A stretch of 12,001 nucleotides of DNA from an uncultured Erysipelotrichaceae bacterium (GTDB taxonomy: Bacteria; Bacillota_I; Bacilli_A; RFN20; CAG-826), in NCBI GenBank assembly GCA_902801805.1, contig CADCJP010000021.1, positions 1 through 12,001 of the forward strand. The letters are read 5' to 3'. Each line of letters starts with the position of its first letter. Position 1 is the first letter of the stretch. This document shows, piece by piece, positions 6,303 through 12,001 of this stretch. The notes beneath the pieces are model-generated. The model saw only the letters and a list, made by a program, of their open reading frames with translations, was not told the origin of the DNA and made no database searches. The position numbers were made by a program, and so were the translations under genes.

Positions 6303-7996
6303 AGTCTTAATGGTTCAGTAATAGGTTTAACTAGTGAGGCTCTGCCACCACTTCTATCTACTACATATTCCGCTCGAGCTTCACCATTATCAACAGTTAA
6401 TAGATATTGCTTAAAACCAAAGTCCATTGACATACGTTGGTGCAAAACAAAGTATGTTGTTGCGTTTTCCATAATCGTTCTAGATTTCACGCTTGGTTCA
6501 CCATCTTCTAAACCAAAATATAGTTGGACGACCTTTCCTTCTGTCGAATAATAAGGGCTCAAACCATTTTTCGCTTCAACGAACGCCACAATTGCGCCGT
6601 TAAGTAAGAATCCTTCGTCTGCATATTTTGGAAGTGAAACACCTTTTAATGAGTCTTGTCTAGTATAAAATCCATCATCGCTTACTTTGTAAACATCTCC
6701 AAAGATTGAATAGAGATAATTGTCTTCTAAATGATAGACGATACCGGTATCGTTTTCGATGTGATTTCCACCTATCATAGCGCCATTAATTCCTTCAAAG
6801 GAAACGGTTAAGTCTTTTTCTACTGGCGTTAGTTCAAAATTCTCACCAAATACTTTGAGAATGCCATCATCAAATGCATACATTCTTTTATCAGTTCCAC
6901 ATAAGATTTCATTTTCTCTTTCAAAGATTAGGGTGTTATCAATAATTTCATGATTTTTATAACTAACAATTTCTTTTTCTCCGCGATAGTTAAAATCTAC
7001 GCCTTCACTTACCAAAACAAAGATTTGACCATATTTATCGCGACGAACATCAGCAATTGTATGATGCCAGTTAAACGAATCAATTATTCCTGCTTCTTCA
7101 GGGATAATGTATCTATAATTCAATCCTTCTTCTTCATCGAAAACAACATCGTAACATTGAGGAATTAAATTGCCATACATCGGATCCACTAAGGCGAAAT
7201 CATCTTTTGTTGGCATAACTTGCATTGTGTAGTTTTTACCACAAGAATACTTATCAACTTGTTTCATCAAATCTTTAAGAGCAAAGACTTTACCCGTTTG
7301 ATTATGAATAACAATTGTTTGCATTACCTCATGATGACAATGGAATCCATTAGGGCACACTATTTCTTGAGCATAATTAACATCTTTCCAGAATTCCCAT
7401 TCTGCATCATCAACATACATCACATAGGTGAAATTCTTTGTCGTGAAGACAGCTGCAGCGTTCGCTAATGTGTCTTGTCTAACTTGTCCACGGCCGTTTG
7501 TGCGCTCATAGACAACTTCTTTAACTGAACCATCATCATTCATGGAAATGAGGACACTAGCTTTTTCTGGATCCCAGTCATAGTCTAATTCCCATTCATA
7601 TAGCTCTTTTTGCTCTTCAGTCCAAGAGTCACTATTGATGCTTGGAGATGATGACTCATCATCTTCATAAGCGGAATTTAGCTTAAAGTTGTCTTTAATT
7701 TTTGCAAAACTCTTTAATTTTGGACGAGCATTTTCTTTATCAGGAGCGGACCAAATACAAAACGCTGAGACTTTATCCATATCCACATAAGTGCCTCTTA
7801 AGCGATTGATAAAGCCACCGATACCACTGGTGCTATTAATAATTGGTACAGCAACCGCAACTGCTGTTGCAACCGCGGCAATTGGAATTGTAATCTTAGC
7901 CCATAAAGGTAAATGACGCTTCCTTGGGTATGGGTTTGGAGTGTAGCTTTCTAATGTTGAATCAATGTGTTTTTTCATTCGTCTTTCAAAGTTCAT
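6299..7996 (-). CDS. Membrane-anchored anti-sigma-like sensor protein with large ectodomain
   Basis: A 565-residue protein. A short basic N-terminus (1-32) is followed by one transmembrane helix (about 34-53, Ala/Val/Ile rich), then about 510 extracytoplasmic residues. Its ATG overlaps the sigma factor's TGA (ATGA), with AGGAG 5 bases upstream, so synthesis is coupled. Position, coupling and topology are those of an anti-sigma factor holding its sigma at the membrane (inference); the N-terminus lacks the HxxxCxxC zinc anti-sigma motif and is shorter than most anti-sigma domains, so alternative sigma-dependent target roles remain open. The ectodomain is beta-rich with recurring 'D-G-hydrophobic' hairpins (about 320-450), perhaps propeller-like. 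It contains a His/Cys cluster: Cys214, His219, Cys220, His221, His222 ('CPNGFHCHHE') and His311-His312, suggestive of metal or redox sensing. I do not recognise the ectodomain family. Confidence 0.75.
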   Translation of the reverse strand: MNFERRMKKHIDSTLESYTPNPYPRKRHLPLWAKITIPIAAVATAVAVAVPIINSTSGIGGFINRLRGTYVDMDKVSAFCIWSAPDKENARPKLKSFAKIKDNFKLNSAYEDDESSSPSINSDSWTEEQKELYEWELDYDWDPEKASVLISMNDDGSVKEVVYERTNGRGQVRQDTLANAAAVFTTKNFTYVMYVDDAEWEFWKDVNYAQEIVCPNGFHCHHEVMQTIVIHNQTGKVFALKDLMKQVDKYSCGKNYTMQVMPTKDDFALVDPMYGNLIPQCYDVVFDEEEGLNYRYIIPEEAGIIDSFNWHHTIADVRRDKYGQIFVLVSEGVDFNYRGEKEIVSYKNHEIIDNTLIFERENEILCGTDKRMYAFDDGILKVFGENFELTPVEKDLTVSFEGINGAMIGGNHIENDTGIVYHLEDNYLYSIFGDVYKVSDDGFYTRQDSLKGVSLPKYADEGFLLNGAIVAFVEAKNGLSPYYSTEGKVVQLYFGLEDGEPSVKSRTIMENATTYFVLHQRMSMDFGFKQYLLTVDNGEARAEYVVDRSGGRASLVKPITEPLRL

Positions 7997-8490
7997 CTTA
8001 ACTCCTTTCTCAGCTTTCCTTTCGCGCTTTCATATAATCTTCTCGCAGTGCTCTCAGAAATGCCTGTTTCAGTAACAATTTCATTCCAAGTATAAGAAAA
8101 GCCGATCTTTAAATAAGTAACGATTGTTTCTTTGTTGGTCAAAAGAGGTTCAAATGTGGAAAGCAATTCATTGGTCTTATCTTCTTCTCCATATATTTCA
8201 TCAATGATGTCACTGGAGGGAATCTCTCTTTGCTTCCCGAGGAAATCTAAGGCCTGATTCTTTGCAATTGAGGCAACATACGATTTAAAACTTTTAGGAT
8301 TTTTCACTTCGTGACGATGCTCAACCACTTTGATGAATGATTCAGAAAGAACATCTTCAGTGTCATATCTCGAAGATATATATGAAGCGATGATAAAGTA
8401 CATGAGGTTCTTATATTGCAAATATACTTTTTCAACCGCACTATCTTCACCTTTAAGAAATTTATCGAATAGCCTTTTTGATATTTCCAC
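7993..8490 (-). CDS. ECF-type RNA polymerase sigma factor
   Basis: A 165-residue protein from the GTG at 8490. An in-frame GTG at 8505 would give 170, but AGAGG lies 7 bases before the 8490 codon and nothing comparable precedes 8505. The sigma-2 region spans about residues 10-65: 'LYLQY'-like 'VYLQYKNLMYFI' and the -10 recognition helix 'YDTEDVLSESFIKVVEH'. A short linker leads to the sigma-4 region (about 115-163), where 'YTWNEIVTETGISESTARRLYESAKGKLRKEL' forms a helix-turn-helix for -35 binding. No sigma-3 region is present, so it is ECF class. Known role: directing RNA polymerase to a small regulon after release from an anti-sigma factor. The overlapping downstream membrane protein is the likely antagonist. 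Candidate promoters and a palindrome lie upstream at 8512-8548. TGA as the stop supports the standard genetic code. Confidence 0.92.
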   Translation of the reverse strand: MEISKRLFDKFLKGEDSAVEKVYLQYKNLMYFIIASYISSRYDTEDVLSESFIKVVEHRHEVKNPKSFKSYVASIAKNQALDFLGKQREIPSSDIIDEIYGEEDKTNELLSTFEPLLTNKETIVTYLKIGFSYTWNEIVTETGISESTARRLYESAKGKLRKELR

Positions 8491-8511
8491 GTTTTTGCCT
8501 CTCACCTATAA

Positions 8512-8538
8512 GACGTATAAAAAGAACAGATCTGTTCA
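8512..8538 (-). promoter_or_regulatory. Possible ECF-type autoregulatory promoter upstream of the sigma gene
   Basis: On the minus strand TTGAAC is followed after 18 bases by CGTC. Known Bacillus ECF promoters pair an AAC-containing -35 with CGTC/CGTA at 16-17 bases, so the spacing is slightly long. Start of transcription near 8505 would leave a short leader carrying AGAGG before the GTG at 8490. Speculative. Confidence 0.25.
8524..8537. promoter_or_regulatory. Perfect 14-bp palindrome upstream of the sigma gene
   Basis: GAACAGATCTGTTC is an uninterrupted palindrome located 34 bases upstream of the sigma start and immediately downstream of a TATAAT element, overlapping the expected transcription start of that element. 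It could be an operator for a dimeric regulator. Confidence 0.35.
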
Positions 8539-8542
8539 ATTA

Positions 8543-8548
8543 ATTATA
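8543..8548 (-). promoter_or_regulatory. Candidate housekeeping -10 for the sigma/anti-sigma operon
   Basis: A perfect TATAAT on the minus strand, about 53 bases upstream of the sigma start codon. No good -35 hexamer is seen at 16-18 bases. The region is AT-rich, so chance occurrence is possible. Confidence 0.35.
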
Positions 8549-8574
8549 ATAAAATTCATTTTTGTTTAATATAC

Positions 8575-8602
8575 AAAAAACAAAGGGAATTTTTCCCTTT
8601 GT
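8575..8602 (-). terminator. Strong intrinsic terminator after the surface-protein remnant
   Basis: Bases 8580-8602 form a 10-bp perfect stem (ACAAAGGGAA with TTCCCTTTGT) and a 3-base loop. On the minus strand the stem runs directly into a T tract (plus A's 8575-8579). It lies 20 bp downstream of the stop at 8622, as expected for the original end of a minus-strand gene, and insulates the sigma operon. Confidence 0.85.
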
Positions 8603-8621
8603 AATTACCTTTTTATTGCTT

Positions 8622-8855
8622 TTAAGAATTCCAGCCAGCATACAAAACAAGCGTATTTCCTTCTTCTATCAAAGGAACACTGCTAAAATCCCAAATGCTA
8701 TTACATTCAGGTTCTGTATACCAACCAGTGAAGGAATAGCCATCTCTTTCTGGTTTTGGTGGCATTGAAATTGTTTCATCTTGTTGAACATAGTCAACGC
8801 GATATTGGGCTGCTTCATCAATTTTTATTGTAGCAAACCTAAATACGTTTTCCAC
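8622..8855 (-). pseudogene. 3' remnant of a surface protein with one Listeria-Bacteroides (InlB B-type) repeat
   Basis: The 77-codon open frame ends in a clear Listeria-Bacteroides repeat: '...ISMPPKPERDGYSFTGWY' then 'TEPEC...WDFSS...LVLYAGW', the diagnostic pattern being P-x-x-P-x-R-x-G-Y-x-F-x-G-W-Y and a closing LYAGW. Such repeats occur in tandem in large secreted or cell-wall proteins of Firmicutes. Here only one is left. There is no signal peptide, no ribosome site and no ATG upstream; the frame's only plausible initiator is a GTG at 8855, and it remains open upstream through the nagB terminator to a stop at 8916-8918. The segment sits between two minus-strand terminators with no clear promoter. 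I read it as the 3' end of a deleted surface-protein gene still carrying its terminator. A small expressed protein is less likely. Confidence 0.55.
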
Positions 8856-8883
8856 AAAAAGTTTGAAGTAATCACTACTTATT

Positions 8884-8910
8884 AAAAACCCTGGTAGTTT
8901 GATACCAGGG
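8884..8910 (-). terminator. Strong intrinsic terminator of the amino-sugar operon (after nagB)
   Basis: CCCTGGTA (8889-8896) pairs with TACCAGGG (8903-8910) around a 6-base loop. On the minus strand it is followed by TTTTTA (plus A's 8884-8888). It lies 22 bp past the nagB stop. The plus-strand side is also followed by CTCTTTT, so it could act in both directions. Confidence 0.85.
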
Positions 8911-8932
8911 CTCTTTTAAAAGATAAATTATT

Positions 8933-9655
8933 TTATTTCACTAAGCTATAAGCATCTTCATCAACATAGATTGTGCAATCTGGATGTTTTTGAAGAATGG
9001 AGCATGGAACTTCTTCGGTCATTGGACCTTTTAGTAAGTTATAGATTGCTTGTGCTTTGTTTTTACCAGTGGCGATAAGAACAATCTTTCTAGCGTTCAT
9101 AATGCTCTTTAAACCCATAGTGACCGCTTTAGTTGGAACTTCAGAGATATCATTGAATAATCTGGAATTATCTTTGATGGTTTGTTCTGTGAGTTCTGCA
9201 ACATGGGTTAAAGAATCAAATGGAGTGCCTGGTTCATTAAATGCGATGTGACCATCACTACCAATACCTAAGATTTGGAGATCAATGCCACCGAAAGAGG
9301 CGATTTCCGCGTCATATTGATTAGCGTAAGCTAAATAATCACCAACACCTTTTAAAACGTGTGTACGCGCTTTATCGATATCTAAACCATCGAATAAGTA
9401 TTTGTTCATGAAGTAACGATATGATTGATCATGTGTTCCTTCTAAACCGATGTATTCATCAAGGTTGAATGTCGCGACATCCTTAAAGGAGACGCGACCT
9501 TCTTTACAGGCCTTAATCATATTCGCATATACTTCAATTGGGGATGTACCTGTCGCTAAGCCTAAAACACTGTTTGGTTTAGCTTGCACTTGTTTGATAA
9601 ATTCTTCAGCGATAAGCTTGCTGATTTCTTCATTACTGCCAACGACAACTTTCAT
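8933..9655 (-). CDS. nagB: Glucosamine-6-phosphate deaminase
   Basis: A 240-residue protein, the length of the short Firmicutes NagB type. It interconverts GlcN-6-P with fructose-6-P and ammonia in the cytoplasm. Motifs: phosphate-binding 'GLATGTSP' (32-39), 'FNLDEY' (63-68) with Asp66, and 'GIGSDGHIAFNEPG' (130-143) with Asp134, His136 and Glu141, matching the E. coli catalytic residues Asp72, Asp141, His143 and Glu148. C-terminal 'ATGKNKAQAI' (195-204) is also typical. The C-terminal allosteric extension of the E. coli enzyme is absent, which in the family goes with lack of GlcNAc-6-P activation. It begins 9 bp after the previous stop, as the last gene of a three-gene operon. AAGAGG lies 12 bases before the ATG, longer than usual. 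It is followed by a strong terminator. Confidence 0.96.
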   Translation of the reverse strand: MKVVVGSNEEISKLIAEEFIKQVQAKPNSVLGLATGTSPIEVYANMIKACKEGRVSFKDVATFNLDEYIGLEGTHDQSYRYFMNKYLFDGLDIDKARTHVLKGVGDYLAYANQYDAEIASFGGIDLQILGIGSDGHIAFNEPGTPFDSLTHVAELTEQTIKDNSRLFNDISEVPTKAVTMGLKSIMNARKIVLIATGKNKAQAIYNLLKGPMTEEVPCSILQKHPDCTIYVDEDAYSLVK

Positions 9656-9664
9656 AATTTTCGA

Positions 9665-10339
9665 CTACCTCTTTTCTTTGACAACAATATTATCTTTTGC
9701 TTTATAAATGCTATTTTCTGGGACAACACCTCTCACCATACTTAATGGATAGACTTGAGAATGTTGACCAATGACTGTACCTGGATTTAAAACGGATTGA
9801 CAACCAATATCCGCATAGTCGCCTAAGATAGCGCCTATTTTTCTTAATCCAGTTTCATAATCTTTTTCACCATGAATGACGATGTTCTTACCATCACTCT
9901 TTAGGTTAGAGCAGATACTACCCGCGCCCATATGAGCGTAGTTACCAAGAATACTATCACCAACGTAGGAATAATGTGGGACTTGGACGTGATATAAGAT
10001 AATCGCGTTTTTAAATTCGCATGAATTACCTAAGACACAGTTATCTCCACAGATGAGATTACCTCTGATATAGGCGCCTGGTCTAATTTCAGTATTGCTA
10101 CCGATAATGGCTGGAGGAATGATAGTCGCTGTTTCAGCAATCTTGACATTCTCACCCACTAGAACACCTTCTTTTAAGACGGTATATCCTGGAATACCTT
10201 CTTCAAGTAATTCCGCGATTAATTCTTTAATATGTGGGAGCATTTCCCATGGATATTCATATTTATCAAAGAACTCTTTCATAAATGATGGTTCTTCGAT
10301 ATTGAATAAATCTCTTGTTAAAACAGCTTTCTTATTCAT
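9665..10339 (-). CDS. Left-handed beta-helix acyltransferase, GlmU C-terminal-like (no uridylyltransferase domain)
   Basis: A 224-residue protein from the ATG at 10339; an upstream in-frame start would extend it 19 residues into glmM, but homologues I recall begin near 'LTRDLFN'. A short helical N-terminus (1-50) precedes hexapeptide-repeat coils from about 55 to 210 ('IIGSNTEIRPGAYIRGNLI...'). The 'PHYSYVGDSILGNYAHMGAG' segment (121-140) matches the GlmU acetyltransferase active-site region, with His122 in the position of the catalytic His. Known role in GlmU: acetylation of GlcN-1-P. The N-terminal pyrophosphorylase domain of GlmU is absent, although such proteins are often labelled UDP-GlcNAc pyrophosphorylase. 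The ATG overlaps the end of glmM by 8 bp, and nagB follows after 9 bp, so a role in the same amino-sugar route is likely. An acyl or sugar specificity other than acetyl-GlcN-1-P is possible. Confidence 0.88.
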   Translation of the reverse strand: MNKKAVLTRDLFNIEEPSFMKEFFDKYEYPWEMLPHIKELIAELLEEGIPGYTVLKEGVLVGENVKIAETATIIPPAIIGSNTEIRPGAYIRGNLICGDNCVLGNSCEFKNAIILYHVQVPHYSYVGDSILGNYAHMGAGSICSNLKSDGKNIVIHGEKDYETGLRKIGAILGDYADIGCQSVLNPGTVIGQHSQVYPLSMVRGVVPENSIYKAKDNIVVKEKR

Positions 10340-11975
10340 CGATGACAAAGCCTCTTTTCTTGACGACGTTATAGATTTTTTCGATATATTCATCACAGCC
10401 TTGTAATGTTGGATATTCCACCATAATACGAATGACTGGTTCAGTACCGGATTGTCTTAATAACGCTCTACCGTTATCACCGATTTCTTTATTCACTTCG
10501 TCGAACTTAGCTTTAACAGCTTCGTCTTCAACAGCAGCATTCTTATCAGTGACTCTAACGTTCTTTGTCTTTTGTGGTAATAATTTCACTGGGGCCACGA
10601 GTTTAGATAAGGAATCTTTTCTTTCAAGCATTTCTTCAGCCACCATGATAGCGGTTAAAACACCATCACCTGTAGTAGCGTATTTTCTAATAATGATATG
10701 ACCAGATTGTTCACCACCGAGAGTATAACCATCACTCATCATCTTTTCAAAGACGAATCTATCACCAACTTTGGTTCTAATCATCTTGCAACCAATACCT
10801 TTAAGAGCTTTTTCAAGACCACTATTGGACATGATTGTGGCAACGACTGTGTCGTTATCAAGAGAACCTTCATTCTTAAGTTTATTGGCTAATAAGTACA
10901 TGATCTTATCACCATCTACTTCTTTACCATTTTCATCAACGGCAATACATCTATCAGCGTCACCATCGAAGGCAAAACCAACATCGAGTTTTTCTTCTTT
11001 AACAAACTTACAGAACTTTTCAATGTGAGTACTACCAGCATCAACATTGATGTTTAAGCCATCTGGGCGGTTATTAATAATATAGACTTGCGCGCCTAAG
11101 GCTTCGAAAACACTCTTAGCAATCATCCAAGAAGCACCATTCGCGGTATCTAAACCGATTCTAAGTTTCTTCATGGAGTGTTTTGCTAAGGAGATTAAAT
11201 AACCAATGTATCTATTTCTACCTGAAGAGTAGTCATTAATTGTGCCGATATCACCACGTTTAGCGAATGGTAAATCGTTTTCATCACCTTCTAAACCTAG
11301 GGTTTTGAAATCACCATCTAAATAGGCTTCAGCGAGATAAGCAACACCATCTTCAAGTTTTTCACCATTACCGTTAATGACTTTAATACCATTATCGTAG
11401 AATGGGTTATGAGAAGCGGTAATCATGACACCACAGTCAAAGCAGTCTTGTCTTACGATGTAAGAGACTGATGGAGTGGTTGTGACGTGAAGTAATTCAA
11501 CATCAGCGCCTGATGATGCTGCGCCTGCGGCGACAGCGTATTCAAGCATATAGGAAGATCTTCTGGTATCTTTACCAATGACGATCTTTGGTCTATAGCC
11601 TGGTTTTTGCATATTATATTTAGGATTAGCGTAGAACCAACCTAAGAATCTACCAATCTTATAAGCTTTATCAGAATTTAATAATTCGTTAGCCTCACCT
11701 CTAAAACCATCAGTGCCAAAGTATTTGGTTTTGACGTTTTCACTTGGAAGTTCAACTTTCTTGCCACGATGGATGACGATGTTATCATCAATCAATTCAT
11801 CAGCGGTAATTTTGAATAACACACATAAATCTTTAATAGTATTTAAAGGAGGAAGTGTGTCATTGTTTTCCCATTTAGATAAGGATTGTCTGGATGTTTT
11901 TAAAGCTTTCGCTAGTTCTTCCTGAGAAATGTTGTTAGCAATTCTAAGGTGAACGATTTTTTCACCAATTGTCAT
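10332..11975 (-). CDS. glmM: XRE helix-turn-helix domain fused to phosphoglucosamine mutase
   Basis: A 547-residue protein; GlmM alone is normally about 445-450. Residues 1-63 are a complete XRE/HTH_3 DNA-binding domain ('SQEELAKALKTSRQSLSKWE', 17-36, then 'TADELI'). After an 18-residue basic linker, GlmM begins at 'TKYFGTDGFRG' (83-93). All mutase signatures are intact: phospho-Ser loop 'TASHNP' with Ser188 (186-191), Mg-binding DGDADR (337-342), sugar-binding GEQSGH (421-426) and phosphate-binding RQSGTEP (507-513). The enzyme converts GlcN-6-P to GlcN-1-P for peptidoglycan precursors. AAGGGAG lies 11 bases before the ATG. I see no start codon with a ribosome site between the HTH and the enzyme, so the fusion appears obligatory. 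First gene of an operon with the beta-helix acyltransferase and nagB; its promoter lies outside the window. The Ser preference 'TASHNP' and GEQSGH fit GlmM better than phosphomannomutase. A regulatory role of the HTH is inference. Confidence 0.95.
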   Translation of the reverse strand: MTIGEKIVHLRIANNISQEELAKALKTSRQSLSKWENNDTLPPLNTIKDLCVLFKITADELIDDNIVIHRGKKVELPSENVKTKYFGTDGFRGEANELLNSDKAYKIGRFLGWFYANPKYNMQKPGYRPKIVIGKDTRRSSYMLEYAVAAGAASSGADVELLHVTTTPSVSYIVRQDCFDCGVMITASHNPFYDNGIKVINGNGEKLEDGVAYLAEAYLDGDFKTLGLEGDENDLPFAKRGDIGTINDYSSGRNRYIGYLISLAKHSMKKLRIGLDTANGASWMIAKSVFEALGAQVYIINNRPDGLNINVDAGSTHIEKFCKFVKEEKLDVGFAFDGDADRCIAVDENGKEVDGDKIMYLLANKLKNEGSLDNDTVVATIMSNSGLEKALKGIGCKMIRTKVGDRFVFEKMMSDGYTLGGEQSGHIIIRKYATTGDGVLTAIMVAEEMLERKDSLSKLVAPVKLLPQKTKNVRVTDKNAAVEDEAVKAKFDEVNKEIGDNGRALLRQSGTEPVIRIMVEYPTLQGCDEYIEKIYNVVKKRGFVIDE

Positions 11976-12001
11976 ATTATGTATGGCTCCCTTGTATGTG
12001 A

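Noticed and set aside
6442..6467. A bulged hairpin followed by GTTTT that might terminate the NERD transcript.
   Set aside because: The stem has a two-base bulge, the T run is only four bases, and it lies 140 bp inside the opposing gene.
6950..7468. Open frames antisense to the anti-sigma-like gene, and others antisense to glmM and nagB.
   Set aside because: They lack ribosome sites and family resemblance, and mirror strongly coding genes on the other strand.
7993..7995. Possible use of genetic code 4 (TGA = Trp), given the Mollicutes-like composition.
   Set aside because: TGA terminates the sigma gene in an ATGA coupling and no recognised protein needs TGA as Trp.
1..12001. CRISPR array, insertion sequence, tRNA or rRNA gene.
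   Set aside because: No spaced direct repeats, transposase motifs or cloverleaf sequences were recognised by reading.

Overview
The window is a gene-dense, AT-rich (roughly one-third GC by eye) bacterial chromosome segment. It looks like a low-GC Firmicutes/Tenericutes-type organism, probably one of the reduced, uncultured Bacilli, Erysipelotrichia or Acholeplasma-like lineages. The basis is AT-rich codon use, AAGGAG/AGAGG ribosome sites, classical U-tailed hairpin terminators, and best-remembered family members from gut Firmicutes. TGA acts as a stop (the sigma factor gene ends in TGA) and Trp is TGG, so the standard bacterial code applies, not the Mycoplasma code. Taxonomy below this level is a guess.

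Layout. (1) 2-1581, plus strand: the 3' part of a multidrug-type ABC exporter half-transporter, then a low-molecular-weight protein tyrosine phosphatase whose ATG overlaps the exporter stop. (2) 1578-3254, minus: a single-pass membrane protein with a large extracytoplasmic region that looks internally duplicated. (3) 3344-4414, plus: a Rossmann-fold methyltransferase-like (spermidine-synthase-like) protein. (4) 4400-5107, minus: a family 2 glycosyltransferase of the polyprenyl-phosphate glycosyltransferase type. (5) 5189-6302, plus: a small YbjN-like protein overlapping a NERD nuclease-related protein with a C-terminal zinc ribbon. (6) 6299-8490, minus: an ECF sigma factor translationally coupled to a membrane-anchored anti-sigma-like sensor. 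(7) 8622-8855, minus: a remnant of a surface protein carrying a Listeria-Bacteroides repeat, isolated between two terminators. (8) 8933-11975, minus: an amino-sugar operon of GlmM, a GlmU-C-terminus-like left-handed beta-helix acyltransferase, and NagB.

Two points stand out. First, the GlmM protein carries a complete XRE-type helix-turn-helix domain fused in frame to an apparently intact phosphoglucosamine mutase, with no visible internal start for a stand-alone enzyme. This suggests an enzyme that may also bind DNA and report GlcN-6-P/GlcN-1-P flux, possibly on its own operon. Second, all three convergent gene pairs overlap tail to tail (4, 15 and 4 bp), and in each pair the minus-strand gene's intrinsic terminator is buried inside the coding sequence of the opposing plus-strand gene, so the same bases encode protein on one strand and a transcription stop on the other.

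Functionally the window mixes envelope-related genes (exporter, glycosyltransferase, amino-sugar precursors, surface-protein remnant) with an extracytoplasmic stress-type sigma/anti-sigma pair. No tRNA, rRNA, CRISPR array, insertion sequence or origin was recognised.
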